Shown here piece by piece: positions 12,861 to 25,116 of a stretch of 64,000 nucleotides of DNA; the stretch's first letter is position 1, and each line of letters opens with the position of its first letter. Source of the stretch: Pristionchus mayeri (taxonomy: Eukaryota; Nematoda; Chromadorea; Rhabditida; Neodiplogasteridae); contig BTRK01000001.1 of the NCBI GenBank assembly GCA_036245805.1, positions 28,589,087 to 28,653,086 of the forward strand, given 5' to 3'. The notes beneath the pieces are model-generated. The model ran no database searches. It was not told where the DNA came from and worked only from the letters and a program-made list of their open reading frames with translations. The position numbers were made by a program, and so were the translations under genes.

Positions 12861-13348
12861 TTATCGATTATGAGAAGATCGATAGCCACTGAATTACGGT
12901 AGACAATTGCGAATCTCATTGTATATTGGCTGTGTATAAAGGACATCAAATGATCATTTATTCCAGAAACAAGGAGTATCGAAATATTTCTGAGCGATTA
13001 TCCAACCGTCGTAACGCAAAGATTGCAGTGTCAGTTGATACAATTAGAGACGAGACGACAAATAAACATGAACAATGTACAATCGAATTATACAGTGAAT
13101 CTCCGTAGGCTCCGTGTCGTTATCGAAAATCAGAATGCATGATACAAGTGATCGATGGTTATTAGAGTGAAACACCAATACAATTGAGAGGACAGTGCGT
13201 AGGGAATGCGAAGAAACTTTGAGAAGAAAGACATGATCAGGAAGATCAGTACCAGAAGTAGAAGATCAGTGTAGAAAGGAAGCAGAGAAGAGAAGAACAG
13301 AGTAGAAAATCAGTATCAGTGATCAGTATGCTCACAATAGATGCCTGC
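12861..13348. other. Intergenic, converging 3' ends
   Basis: The oxidase and the secreted-protein gene converge here. An AATAAA at about 13063 could end the plus-strand transcript. The stretch 13190-13330 is purine-rich with repeated AGAAGATCAGT-like words. No coding signal was found. Confidence 0.45.
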
Positions 13349-14881
13349 TTATTGAATGATGGGCTTGTGCGCCTCTCCCTTCTTCTTCATCTGAGTGCAC
13401 TCCTTCGGCTCCTCGAAGTGGAACTGGTCCATGGGCAGGCCCTGAACAGCTTCCATTAGAGATATCCAATCGATTAATTATCTTGAAATTAAGCCCTAGA
13501 TGTCGAGGTCAAAGACTAACTTTCTCACTGTGGAGATAGACGTCTTCGACGCAGCCGTTGAAGCAGGGCAGGAGACTGTTATCGAGGCGGCACAGGCTCA
13601 GGTAGCGCAGCTTCTGTTCGCTGCTCCTTGAGGGAGTACGAAGAATCTGCCTGTAATGGGCAACGTTTTAGCACATCTTATGCCCCCCCTCCATCATCAC
13701 TAGCACATTCACTTCTAGGTATTACTCCCCTCAACCCCTCAATGATGGCCGGAGATGGGAAATGAGAAGGGGGGGGTGGCCAGAAACCGAAAAAGTGCCA
13801 ACATTTTAACAACCATCTGAGGTATCTAGCTATTTCTTCCACACACACAGGTGTGAGTCCAGTTCGCCCCTACTGTACAAAACGCTTGGGGACAACTCGC
13901 TTACTGGCATCTCTGGTAACAGCGGGCGTCCGGGTCGGTCTGGTCGTGGAGGAAGACGGAGCAGCACGGCATGTCTGCAGAAAGTGTTTTTACTGGTGAC
14001 CAAATACTGGCTTCGCAATGAAAGACTCTCTTCGTTCAACGAATCCTCTCACGCGTCTTACCGGATAGAGAGCACGAAGAATGGAAAGTGCTATTTTGCA
14101 CGAAATCATCCTAAATAAACAGCAAATGTCACAAACCACAAAAAAAACTGCTCCCTATGCTTACATGTTAGTTTATCCTACTTTTTCCACCCTTCACAAC
14201 ACAAGTCAACCACAATGGTTTTCAAGAATCCCAAGAGCGATTCGCATCCAAATTATGCTGTGTGGGTCATATAATGATCGAAATAATGAAAGGGAAGCGA
14301 GCTAACGGTCAATGCCGGTAGCGTTGGTGTCGGCTGCTCCGAAGAGGCTACTCTGTATGCAGCGCATGGTCTTCTCCTCTTCTCCACGCTGGATCGACGG
14401 GCAGGCGAGCGGACGATAGAACTCTATCGCCTGAATCAGGGAGATTAGTCAAGTTAGAGACAATGGTAGCTTCATTCTGAATCTCTCCGCGCAAGAGGTC
14501 AAGAGAGTGTGGATAATACAGAGAGGAATTTCTAGCCTTAGCAGCATGATAATTTAGAATAACTGAAACTTGAAAAATTGAGCATTTTCAAGCAGTCTCG
14601 TCCAAAAATTTAGAAATTATGCCAGATTGAAAACGCAGAGACAGCTGACCTCAGCGCAGCACGCGAAGGCGGAAGAGGGGCAGCACTTTCTCGCGGCATC
14701 TGCCACCTCGGGGTCGTACTTGTTGGCCATCTTGAGACCTGAAATGCCACCTTGTTGGATAATCAGATGCCATTTTAGGCAAGCTATTACAGTACCCTAG
14801 AACGTGATGAAAACAGTTGATATTCGTACCGGATGCAGCCGAAGTAGTCACCATGAGGAGAGCTGAGAGATGGACGAGCAT
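13349..14881 (-). CDS. Small secreted cysteine-rich protein, possibly DB-module-like
   Basis: Six exons on the minus strand (14881-14830, 14738-14650, 14430-14307, 13974-13905, 13650-13521, 13441-13349) encode about 185 residues in one frame. The N-terminus (MLVHLSALLMVTTSAAS) is a clear signal peptide. The mature part has about 14 cysteines, including three CC pairs, and CxxxC spacings in RCYQRC and PCFNGC. This resembles nematode-specific secreted disulphide-rich domains such as the DB module, but I cannot confirm the family by eye. A TATA box lies 62 bp upstream of the start. The gene sits between the inverted oxidase copies and shares no sequence with them. Function unknown; likely extracellular. 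Confidence 0.75.
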
Positions 14882-14942
14882 CTTAACTGAAGGGAACAGG
14901 GGGGAGCTTCGTGAGATTGAGGTTCTGCTCTGACCAATCGGG

Positions 14943-14949
14943 TTTTATA
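14943..14949 (-). promoter_or_regulatory. TATA box of the secreted cysteine-rich gene
   Basis: TATAAAA read on the minus strand, 62 bp upstream of the start codon, with CCAAT-like words on either side. The two lectin-like genes have TATA boxes at similar distances. Confidence 0.55.
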
Positions 14950-16382
14950 GCCATTGGGGCGTTCCCAACCCCTCCCCCCCTCTCCCCTTTCTTCCCTGCA
15001 CTCTGGGCCCTATGGGTCACCCTTCCACCATGACCCGGCCAGTCTCCCCCTCCTCCCCCTCTCTCTCCTCACTCCTCCCCCCTCCTTCCTCTTCTCTCTC
15101 CCTGTCAGGCTACGACAGGTCATGTGGGGAAGGGCGTAATCCTAAGAAGGGATCGAGATCCCTCTTGTCCCGTGGTAGAGAAGTTGCCAGATTAAAAATG
15201 AGATACATTATAAAAAAAGATAAAAATTTATGCCAACTCCTTTGCAGAAAAGTTGCATCGCTTGATTGGGCAACCGCATTTTCATTTTAATTTTTACAGA
15301 TTGGCTCCCATTATACGCGATCGAATGCAACCAAAACTTTTTTCTCTGAACAGTGCAAACAAAGTCCTGAGCTCCAGTTGCATCTCGCAATCCTCGCAAT
15401 AAATCATCTCTTTATTCTGAATTTTTTCTTCCTATCGGACGAGTGGGAGAACATACACCATTGGGGAAGTCATTTCGAAACCATCCAATTACCTAGAAAG
15501 ATGCTCGAGCAGAGGGCAGCCATTTTTACTTTGATCCTTCCGAGAATCGAATCCTTTGTGCAAGAGCCCATCATTCGCACAGCGGGAAGTGCGCTGCAGT
15601 TGAAAGCCGGCACCTAACTGCTATTGTGATCCCCAATTGAAAGAAATGAGCGACGTTTGTGGAATGCGGCAAATCCATCTTGAATGACTCTGGTGATTTC
15701 GAAGTCATTCCCGCTGATTGAGACTCAAGTAGATCACATTTTCTTGCAATTTGACCTCCTTCCCTCCTTTTTGGCCTACCTATGTCCAGGCTTTCAACAC
15801 ATTCGCATAGCTTTATCCCCCATTTAGAAACAATTCCACCATTGCAAGTGCTCTATATGATTTCGTACCCTTTGCTTTGATTAGCCTTTTATGAAACAGT
15901 CTTCTGATTTAGCATTTATGAAGATATAAAAAAATGATGAAAATCTAACGCGTGAAATAGTGCTAGTCCCCAGTGCTAGTCTCTTCTCTTTCTCCACTAC
16001 GAAATCGATAAGAAATGCAAATTATTTGGTCCCTTCATACCTTTCCCGCAAAGGCTGCTACCCCGGCAGGGGGTGCTCAACAATGAATGGGGGAGGGGAT
16101 CATTCCCCTCCCGAACAGCTATGTTCCCATTACGCAATGGGACTCATGTTCATCTCCCTGATTACGCGAATGGGAATGCAACAATTTCTCGATTCAAACT
16201 TTTCAAGTGCTGGCGTTGCGTCAGAAATGGGAAACGTGGGAACGAATGAGATAATGGATGGATGTATGGATGAAAGGAATTTCAATAAGGGCGAGATATA
16301 TACATCAATAAATTTACAGATCGACGAAGATTCATAGCCAACTACCGTAATTCAAACAGCACGGATCTTTTCAAATCGATAA
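14950..16382. other. Intergenic region between the secreted gene and the inverted oxidase copy
   Basis: Contains a C/T-rich tract (14975-15110). No splice-supported exon was seen. The bases just before 16383 still resemble those after the stop of the plus-strand oxidase (ATCGAT...GAAAAGATC and GAATTACGGTAG), so the duplicated block extends slightly beyond the coding region. Confidence 0.4.
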
Positions 16383-19300
16383 TCACAGATGCGATCGTTC
16401 CTCTTTCATCATCGGACCGAGATATTTCTCGAATGTGGGAAGCACCTGGAAAAGAATCCAAATGTTACAACTGAAAAATCAAAGATCAATCTCTATCCCA
16501 CCTCGGTTCTGTTCAGTTGACTCTTTTTGGCCCACTCCAGTAGGGCTGGATACACGTTTCCGTCCCTCCTTCCCAGAACAGATTTCAGTTCGAGATCAGA
16601 CATATCCCAGGAATCAGCCAGAGCCACAGACTCTGGTCGGAGAACCTGAGGTCAAAGATCAATCCAAGATGAGAGATCAAAGAACAAACTTCGAGAATTT
16701 CATAGAGATCGCTTTGGACGAGTTCTAATTGCTGTTCGGACATGAATCCACCCTGAAAGTAAGGTTACAGTATCCGAATTATGTTTACGGTAGGAGTATG
16801 GTAGAGCGAACCTTCATGAAATATCCTGAAGCTCCCGAGATGAGATCGAATGCGTACAATGTGGCGAGAGTATGCATCACCTACAAAGACTTTCTTCATT
16901 AGGGCAGTAACTTCAGTTAACATTTGAGTGTGTGATTAAACAAAAAAATTGTTACTCGCTTTTTCTACCTTTCATCCCTTCATCCTCTTTCGTGACAAAC
17001 CTTTTTGCAAGCCGCATCATCACAGGTCGCAACTCTTCGGAGGAAAACCTTGATCAGATACAACTTCACGTGCATCTAAAGTGCTCGTTGTTGATATAAT
17101 TTATAGCCGATGTTCTAGTGATATTGAACAGCGTCCACATCCACAGTAACTATGTATACCGTACCCTGGCAGTCTTGCACAGATCGATCGAGCATTTGTT
17201 CCAAGCCTCCTTCTTGGTCATCGCATTTTCGCAAGACTTGAGTCGATCATAAGAAGCAAAGATCTGGAGTTGAATCATTATTAGGTAATCCATCCTTCTC
17301 CAACCCATGCCCCTTCCTCTCCTCTATCCCTCCCTCTCTCACCATTCTTCTTGCCACTGCCTCGAAATCATGAATGATATCCTCATCTGTGACTTGTTTC
17401 CAAGAACGAATTCGAGCCTTTCCAGAATCCTGAACGTCATCACTAAGTATTCATGTCTTTCAATAGGGAGATCACAATATGCAAAACTTGTAGAAGTATA
17501 ATCGCTAGGAAAGCAATTCATTACATTTCTTGCAATGTATTCTCCGATGTTCGCGAGTTTGGGATTGCCGATTCGAACTTCCTTCGCGCACTTCATTAGG
17601 AATCTGGAGAATATCGATTGATGACGTCATTGCTCGATTCTTCTCAATTTCTTGAATTCTCTACAAACCTGGCAACTTGAAGGAGCATGACGATATTCTC
17701 TCCCTCATAAGTGCATCCTCCCACTGCGTAAGTGTAGATGTCGGGGAAGGCAGAAGCACGAGAGTACCCTGAGGGTGTTTTTGTTGTTTTTACAAGCTCA
17801 AAGAATTGTAATTGGATAAGTTATATCAAAAATTCGAAACACTGCTGAATCTAACATTTTCTGACTCAAGAATGAATCTACAATAACCCAAACAATCGTT
17901 GTAGGACCCTCTCACCGTGTCCTCCACAAGCGAGTCGCAGCTGCTCGATTCCCTGTGCTGTCTCCCACGATACGACGGCCTGAATATTGATTTGTTTCGA
18001 ATTTTATCTTACAGTATTTGGTAGATCACAAGGGAAATTCTCACTTTGAGTCCGGATGAAACCGCATGCAACTCAGGCAGCAAATCAACGTTGCCAGTGC
18101 CGATCTGCTCGGTGACCTGCGAAGGTTGATCTATCGATTGATTCCGAATACTGTATTACACCAATTCCAGATAGGCTCTGCTAAAAATAGTTGCTAGTAG
18201 AGTTTTTCCATAACTGGCTTTCTTCTTTCTCACTCTCGTAGATTAGAGGGAATGAGAGGAAAATGCTAAATGGGAAAAGTCGGTTCTCGCCAGTTCTAAA
18301 CAATTCATCCATCTTCTAGACTACTCTCTTTCTACTGCTTTTTTGTTGCACTTTCAAATTTTTACTGTGGAAGACTACTTAGCCAATGAATAAATGCAGC
18401 CGCGGCAATGGTAGCAATCGCTCACACTCATGTAGAGCGTCTTGATCTCGTAAGCGGCGAAGAGGAAAGCGAAGGCGCGCGCGAGTTGAGGAAGCAGTCG
18501 GAACTGCTGAGTGCGGTAGTCGATCACTTGCACTTCACCAGCCCTGAGGAGTACGGTAGATCATAGGGTTTTGGTGGGATACGGTACTCACCCCTCATTG
18601 ATCTCTCCCTGTCTACGAACTGCTGAATATCGAATGGCGATCACGGCAGCTGCACCCAATTGAGTCGATTGGTCCTAAAGAGAAAGGGGTCGAACTAATC
18701 GATAATTGAAGTATCATAGATCTACCATATACCTTGATCATAATTGATCGAACGAAGACCATCGTTCCGAAGCCGAGTTTCGCGTGGGGAGGAGCGACGT
18801 AAGTTCCATCAGGCAACACCTGAATTGAATCTATCTTGGTTCCGAACGGATCTGACTGGGAAAATGGCAATTACTACGGTACCTTCGAGAATCGCATGAA
18901 CATATTTCTCCTCGGGATTCTGTAGTGGTCGAAGATGAGGAAGCCGTTGTCACTTCCATTGATTCCTGAGTTATAATTGACACGTGTATCACGAGTCAAT
19001 GGATGCAATTCAGACCTCTCGGGAACATTTAAAAAATTTTAATTTCAAATTAGCCCCTTATTATGTTGTAGTAATACCCTGGAGTAGTGAATTCGAAAAA
19101 TATAGGTGATAGGTCCCAGAGCCGGCTTTTAGGAATTTTCCGGTTTTGAGCCTGGCTCCACTGTATTTCAGCTCCCAGTGCCGCTACAGAGCTCCGAGTG
19201 GGCTCAAAATGAGCGGAAAGTTATTCTGAACAACTTTTATGTTGACAACTTTTTGAAATAATCGCAAGTTAAAAATATATGACTAAAAATGTTGAATCCG

Positions 19301-22300
19301 AAACTTTCAAAAAATGTTTTCTCCATCACGCAGGAAACTTGCAGGGATTTTTATTTCATAAAATGAAAGAAGATGTCTTCATACATCTATAAAAAATATA
19401 AAATGAAAAATCGAAGGGGAGACCTCTTTCGATATTTCGCGTCAAAGGTGCCACATTGGCTTAGCATGACAACAAATTCTGTCTAGTGAACCCTAACTTC
19501 ACATTCAATAAGAACTCGATGTGATTTATTAGTTTCATCAATGTTATGATTATTTTGGCATTGAACAATTCAAAGTTTTGTAAAGTTTAAAAAATCGATT
19601 TTTTAGTCAACGATTTATCTCATTTTTACACATCTCAAAGTCAAGATTCTTAATCATACATATACAACAGCTATATACAAGCGTTAGTAGACCTCGAGAC
19701 TAGTGAAAATATTTGAAAAACAACCCACATAAACTTCATAATATTTAGATTTTTTCACACGAACATGCCTTCCCGAGAGTTTCGTAAATATTGGAAGTTC
19801 ATTTTTTGAGTATGGTTATACGGTTACCGATCGCTTTTCAATGAGAAACCATTTAAAAGTACGGGATATGTTGAAATAGTATTGAATTTCTGACATAATT
19901 CACAATTCTGGATAATTCGAAATTTTATTAACTGTAAATTTTGAACTTTTTTGCAGAACCGTTGTCATTTGTTGTATTGCTAACATTTTTCAGCTCTTCA
20001 CATTAAATACCTTGTATTACAATTGCAAACTGATTCGTAGCCAATTAACAATAGTCAAAAAATGAACTTCCAATATTTCCGAAACTCTCGGGAAGGCATG
20101 TTCGTGTGAAAAAATCTAAATATTATGAAGTTTATGTGGGTTGTTTCTCAAATATTTTCACTAGTCACGAGGTCTACTAAAGCTTGTATATAGCTGTTGT
20201 ATATGTATGATTAAGAATCTTGACTTTGAGATGTGTAAAAATGAGATAAATCGTAGACTAAAAAATCGATTTTTTAAACTACAAAACTTTGAATTATTCA
20301 ATGCCTAAATAATCATAACATTGATAAAACTAATAAATCACAGCGTGTTCTTATTGAATGTGAAGTTAGGGTTCACTAGACAGAATTTGTTGTCATGCTA
20401 AGCCAATGTGGCACCTTTGACGCGAAATATCGAAAGAGGTCTCCCCTTCGATTTTTCATTTTATATTTTTTATAGATGTATGAAGACATCTTCTTTCATT
20501 TTATGAAATAAAAATCCCTGCAAGTTTCCTGCGTGATGGAGAAAACATTTTTTGAAAGTTTCGGATTCAACATTTTTAGTCATATATTTTTAACTTGCGA
20601 TTATTTCAAAAAGTTGTCAATATAAAAGTTGTTCAGAATAATTTTCCGCTCATTTTGAGCCCAGAGCTCTGTAGCGGCACTGGGAGCTGAAATACAGTGG
20701 AGCCAGGCACAAAACCGGAAAATTCCTAAAAGCCGGCTCTGGGACCTATCACCTATATTTTTCGAATTCACTACTCCAGTGAATTACTACAACATAATAA
20801 GGGGCTAATTCGAAATTAAAAATTTCAAAATGTTCCCGCACTCCTCCACTGACTCGTGATACGCGTGTTGAATCAATGACTTGCTTTTCTTCAATCGATT
20901 TTTTTGATAATTTTTCTGAACTTCTTCAGTTTCAGAGCTACAATTGTATAGCTGTTGACAAACTCATTTTACGAATCAGTGAAAGTATCGCTGAAGCACG
21001 AATTCGTGTTATCAAAAATTCAGTCCACAAGGAAACAATTTTTTCTATCTCACCGAACTTGGGTCCGATATCTCCCAGTGTGACTCCCTTGAGAGGCATG
21101 TGCGTGTCGGGATCACGGAGAGGGACGAAGAAGGGATGAGGACCCTGCACATCAAAGATTACTTGAATCAAAAGCACAAAGTTCAACCTTGCATTCCCCA
21201 TTGGTGTACAACTGGGCCATGACGACGGCGACATTGCAGCTCTTTCCGAGACCTCCCGGCCACCTGGATACGGTAGATTAGAATACGGTAGAGGGATACG
21301 TTAGATTGAAGTACGGTAGTGGTATCGATCTTCCTCACCATTTGGTTGCTGTAAGTGTGGGAGTGTGCAGCACGAACTCCTCCGTCTTCGGATCATACGT
21401 CGCTGTGGCCTCGAGTTTCGTCAGATTCGAACCTGAAATCGATATCGAGATGTGGATACAGTACCCCTCTCGCCTGAGGTGACTTCGAAAAGTGTCTATC
21501 GTATCCCACTACCGTAACCTACCGTGTCCCAGCTCGGTCTGGGCGAAGGTCCCGAGAAAGGCGCGGGCGGCCGTAGGTGCCATCCACTCGTCCATCTGAT
21601 CGTCGTCTGATTGACCCTGCAATTTATTGATCAAATATAGATTTTTAAAATGGATTGATCAAATATCGATTTGGTATATAGCTTTGTCGTAATCAGACTT
21701 TACCGATGACTTCTTCATACTCGAAAGATTAAAGAACAAGGTCACCAACTTGAATAGTGGGCATGAACATGATGTAGTGGAGTGACATCGAGTGCAGATC
21801 TCGGCCAATCACCAACCTCCAATTAATTGCTTGTCCTTTGATCTCTCTCTCATTCGAGTTGCTATTTTCTTTACAGATGTTCTTTAGGATATATTTGTAC
21901 TTCAAAGATGCTAATCGTGAAACATCGACTGAGAGGACTGCGGACTCCGGATTGACGGAAGATATCTTTGTCATCTGGAGTATGCCGATGATGTCGCACT
22001 CATTGCCAAGAACCGTCCGGAAATGGAGAAGATGCTAAGGAAGTTGGTAGAGGCCTGTTCACGAGTCGGACTCGAAGTCAACGCTTCGAAGACAGTCCTC
22101 CTCACCTCATGCACCACCACTCGATCACCCATCGTAATCAATAATCAAGTGTTCTGCTTCGCTGATTCAGCCACCTATCTTGGCGGGAAGATCTCTCTCC
22201 CCCTTGATCCCTCTACCGAACTGGAACACCGAATTCGATTGGGTTGGGCTGCATGGAGCAAGCTTTCTCACCTACTCGCCAGTCGCATTCTACCCATGAA

Positions 22301-23378
22301 GACAAAGAGACGCCTCTTTGACTCTTGCGTCAAATCAACCGTACTCTACGGGAGTGAGACGTGGGCACTTCGAGCAAGCGACAAGGAACGTCTCAATGTC
22401 ACACTAAGGAAGATGGAGCGCAGAATGGCTGGAGTGACACTCAAGGACCGAATGAGAAACGAGAGACTGCGGGAGATCACTGGAGTACGCGACTGGAATA
22501 AGGAGGCCCTCAGATGCAAAGCAAAATGGGCGCTTAAGTTACGGGAGATGCAAGTCAACCACTGGACGCGTGCGACTACCGTGTGGACGCCCTACAATCG
22601 TGCGCGCCCTCAAGGCCACCCCAAGGTCCGATGGCGCGATGATCTCAAGAGAACGATTGGACCCCTCTGGTGGAGTACAGCTTATGAAGAGTACAGACCC
22701 ATCCTCACCTGAGCACTATTGCCTGACGTGATAAATAATTGAATTGAATCGTGAAATGAAAGGGAGACCACACTCACGACTGGTAGTACATCCCTTCTCC
22801 GAAGAAGTCGGAAGTGTCGATGGCGTCCGCCTTGTTCGTCATCACGACCGCCTGAGATTACTTTCGGCTTCTTTTCCGAACTTACTTACTATTTTTGTCA
22901 CAATATGGACTTTCGGAAGTCTTGATAGGAACATAATAATTACAGTTAGAAAATCAAACAGCACTCGTACCTTCCTTGCTCCTCTATCGACGACCTCCTC
23001 CCTGCTGAGGAACTCCGCCGGCACGGGATCGTCGAACTCGTGCGTGCTCTGCACGAATTCGAGAATCTCCTTGCGTCTCTGAAAGATCAAATATCAATTT
23101 TCGGCCCTGATTCCACAGCCACAGAGCTCTGCATGATGATATCTGTTTGAGCAATGTTAGGCATGAAAAAAGTTAGTTGTCGATAGCAAATATGTATTTG
23201 AATTACCTTGACGACTTCCTCTCCTTCATGCACGAAGCAGTGCATTTTCCACAGATTGAAACTGGCTGTTTTCCGCTCCTGAAATGTTGTTATCAAAGGG
23301 GAGATCAAAGATAAATTTGGCACTCGCCTTTGTGAGGTCTGGATTGTCCCCGGGCTGGATCAGATTCTCGTAGGGCAT
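16383..23378 (-). CDS. acox-1: Peroxisomal acyl-CoA oxidase, minus-strand copy
   Basis: This is an inverted paralogue of the gene at 8309-12860 with matching exon boundaries. I could follow all corresponding exons, from 23378-23328 (first) through 22851-22778, 21816-21750 and 18965 downward, to the last one ending at 16383. The key motifs are retained: [44 protein letters not shown] and the C-terminal RSHL peroxisomal signal. Differences include LYMS in place of YLM at the end of exon 13. Intron 1 has a GC donor (AAG|GCGAGT) where the sister gene has GT. Intron 4 contains an RTE fragment and intron 9 a 1.9-kb snapback, so the gene is 7 kb instead of 4.5 kb. An alternative in-frame start lies three codons upstream at 23387. 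No disabling change was seen. Confidence 0.92.
18980..20868. mobile_element. Long snapback element 1 in intron 9 of the minus-strand oxidase
   Basis: Two arms of about 820-840 bp (about 18980-19817 and 20056-20868) are near-perfect reverse complements, separated by about 240 bp. Termini are ACACGTGTATCACGAGTCA on the left and its slightly diverged complement on the right. The same intron in the sister gene is only about 105 bp, so the element is an insertion. No protein-coding capacity was seen. Confidence 0.9.
21940..22745 (+). mobile_element. 5'-truncated RTE-like non-LTR retrotransposon (reverse transcriptase C-terminal part)
   Basis: A frame open from about 21955 to the stop at 22712 contains HLEYADDVALIAKN, the catalytic YADD box of reverse transcriptase (TATGC... 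at 21981). It continues through typical downstream non-LTR features: LGGKI, a thumb-like region, VLYGSETWAL and a basic GHPKVRWRDDL tail. The 3' end is followed by TAAATAATTGAATTGAAT, an RTE-like terminal repeat. Everything upstream of the palm domain is missing, as expected for 5' truncation. It lies antisense in intron 4 of the oxidase (21817-22777). It cannot transpose by itself. Confidence 0.85.
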
Positions 23379-23387
23379 TGTGATCAT

Positions 23388-24681
23388 CTGAAGTTCAAAG
23401 ATCAAATAAACATGAATGCGTTCATACTTTGGCAATTGCACGAAGAACAAATGGTTGCTATTAAGTGAGTGGAAAGTTTAGCGATTTGGGACTATTCTCT
23501 TTCCTAATATCACTAATAGTCGTATATCTCAGAACCGAAGTGAGCCCGCTATTCAGTGGGAAATGAGCGAAAAAAGTCGATCGGCACGTTGCCCTACTGG
23601 CAGGAATGGCAATTGTTGTGGAAATACAGGGCGAGGAGAGGGGGGAGGGGAGAGATAAGGGGGAGTGATACTAAACTACGCTGCACACTGTCAGTGAGCA
23701 GAAAACGGACTACACTCCAAGGTCGAGGGATTTAGGAGGAGACCAACAAATGAACGAGCAATTGACTGACATTATCACGTTTTCAAATGATATTGAGAGA
23801 GACTGATAGTTCCACGGATGGGAAACTCGTAAACATCACGTCTATTTTCGGTTCTAACGTTCTCATACAAGCGTAAATTGATAAAGTGGTGCACTAAATA
23901 GGCAACACTAGAAAGTAGACTGCGTGATAACAATGAGCAATAAGTGATCCAATAATGAAAGAGTGTTGTGTTCTGAGGGGAAAGAAAGAGTAATGGGTAG
24001 TATCCTGCAATCTGATCTCTCCAAATCACGTACTCTCTAGCTCTGTTTAGCCAGTGAGAGAGCATGGAAGAGGAGATAGCCAGACGAGTGAACGATGCCT
24101 TCATTGTGTCTAGTCTGCTCCAAACAGTGGCTGATCAATCCGTGGATAGTGTGTACTGGAATTGGAAGTGGATCCGGTGAATGAAGCCTCAAGGAGACAC
24201 AGCGAAAATCTGGAAGAATGCCTACACACTTAGTGACTTTTAAGTAGTGATCAGTAGTGAGGGCTTCCTAAGAAATAGCCACTTCATTATGCGTGCTCTC
24301 TCGCCAATCGGCACACTAGGTCGAATGAGAACCGAAGGATGAGAACCCACCGGATAAGAAACACAAAATATACCCTCAGCATGTTCACAGTAAGTTCCCA
24401 AAGTGTCAAAAAATGCTTCTGTGAAAGTTCTACGGAAGGGTTCATTTTTTGGTTCTCATCCGACCTAGTGCCGTAAAATATGTAGCCATACTTGTGTATA
24501 AAGCAGTGTGCATCTCCGTCCATCTAGATTGCTAAATAGAAAGACTATGCAGAATTTAATGTGTGACATGCGTATATAATGTGGGGGCAAAAATGGGCAA
24601 AAAATCTGCCATCTGACTGATAAGAAAACGCAGAATGAAAAGAGCAATTTTTTTTTATTTGCATGCAATAAATAAGTAACT
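23388..24681. other. Upstream region of the minus-strand oxidase
   Basis: No supported exon. Contains a diverged MITE copy at 24314-24470. The promoter of the oxidase gene should be here, but no TATA-like signal stands out. Confidence 0.4.
24314..24470. mobile_element. Diverged copy of the CACTAGGTCGG MITE
   Basis: Terminal inverted repeats CACTAGGTCGAATGAGAAC and GTTCTCATCCGACCTAGTG bound a 157-bp element. Its middle differs from the palindromic copies and lacks the paired TGACGTCA sites. Confidence 0.7.
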
Positions 24682-24818
24682 TTAATCGTTCTGGATCTTC
24701 ACTCTCATGTGCATGTCTTTGTCAATTCCCAAGAGGATGGAAGTCTGCTGGGGAACCACCACTGAGCCCAAGAATCGATAGATCCTGTAGAATCCGCTGA
24801 GAAATGGGAATCTTTGCC
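24682..24818 (-). pseudogene. Orphan terminal-exon-like fragment
   Basis: After an AG acceptor (TCGTGTTCAG on the minus strand) a 137-bp frame ends in TAA. It encodes about 45 residues including FLSGFYRIYRFLGSVVV and LLGIDKDMHMRVKIQND. AATAAA follows about 25 bp downstream on the same strand. It reads like the last exon of a real gene, but no upstream exon was found before the divergent lectin gene at 25117. It may be a gene remnant. Family not recognised. Confidence 0.3.
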
Positions 24819-25058
24819 CTGAACACGAGCCCTATTTCTTCCCACGCTATTACAAGCAAGGAGGACTACAAACCTCATCACTCAATTATCTCAATGTATC
24901 GATCCAAGAAAATCAGTTCCGCATTTCCAGCCGAAGCAGTCGACCTTTCGTCGAATTTGCTGTCACAACACACGGATTCCCGACAGATTCCTGTTCTTTT
25001 CTGTCGATTCAGCTGGCTTCCAGTCATTCTTTCCCCGCTTGCTCACACATTCCCACAC

Positions 25059-25065
25059 TATAAAT
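25059..25065 (+). promoter_or_regulatory. TATA box of lectin-like gene 1
   Basis: TATAAAT lies 52 bp upstream of the start codon; a CTCTACAG acceptor-like sequence sits immediately before the ATG. Confidence 0.55.
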
Positions 25066-25116
25066 GGACTCTCCCCATCCTTATCCTCACTCAATTCCAC
25101 CGTCTTCTCTACAGTA

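Noticed and set aside
16435..16728. Plus-strand 97-codon frame, and a similar antisense one at 12515-12949
   Set aside because: Both are antisense shadows of the same conserved exons of the two oxidase copies.
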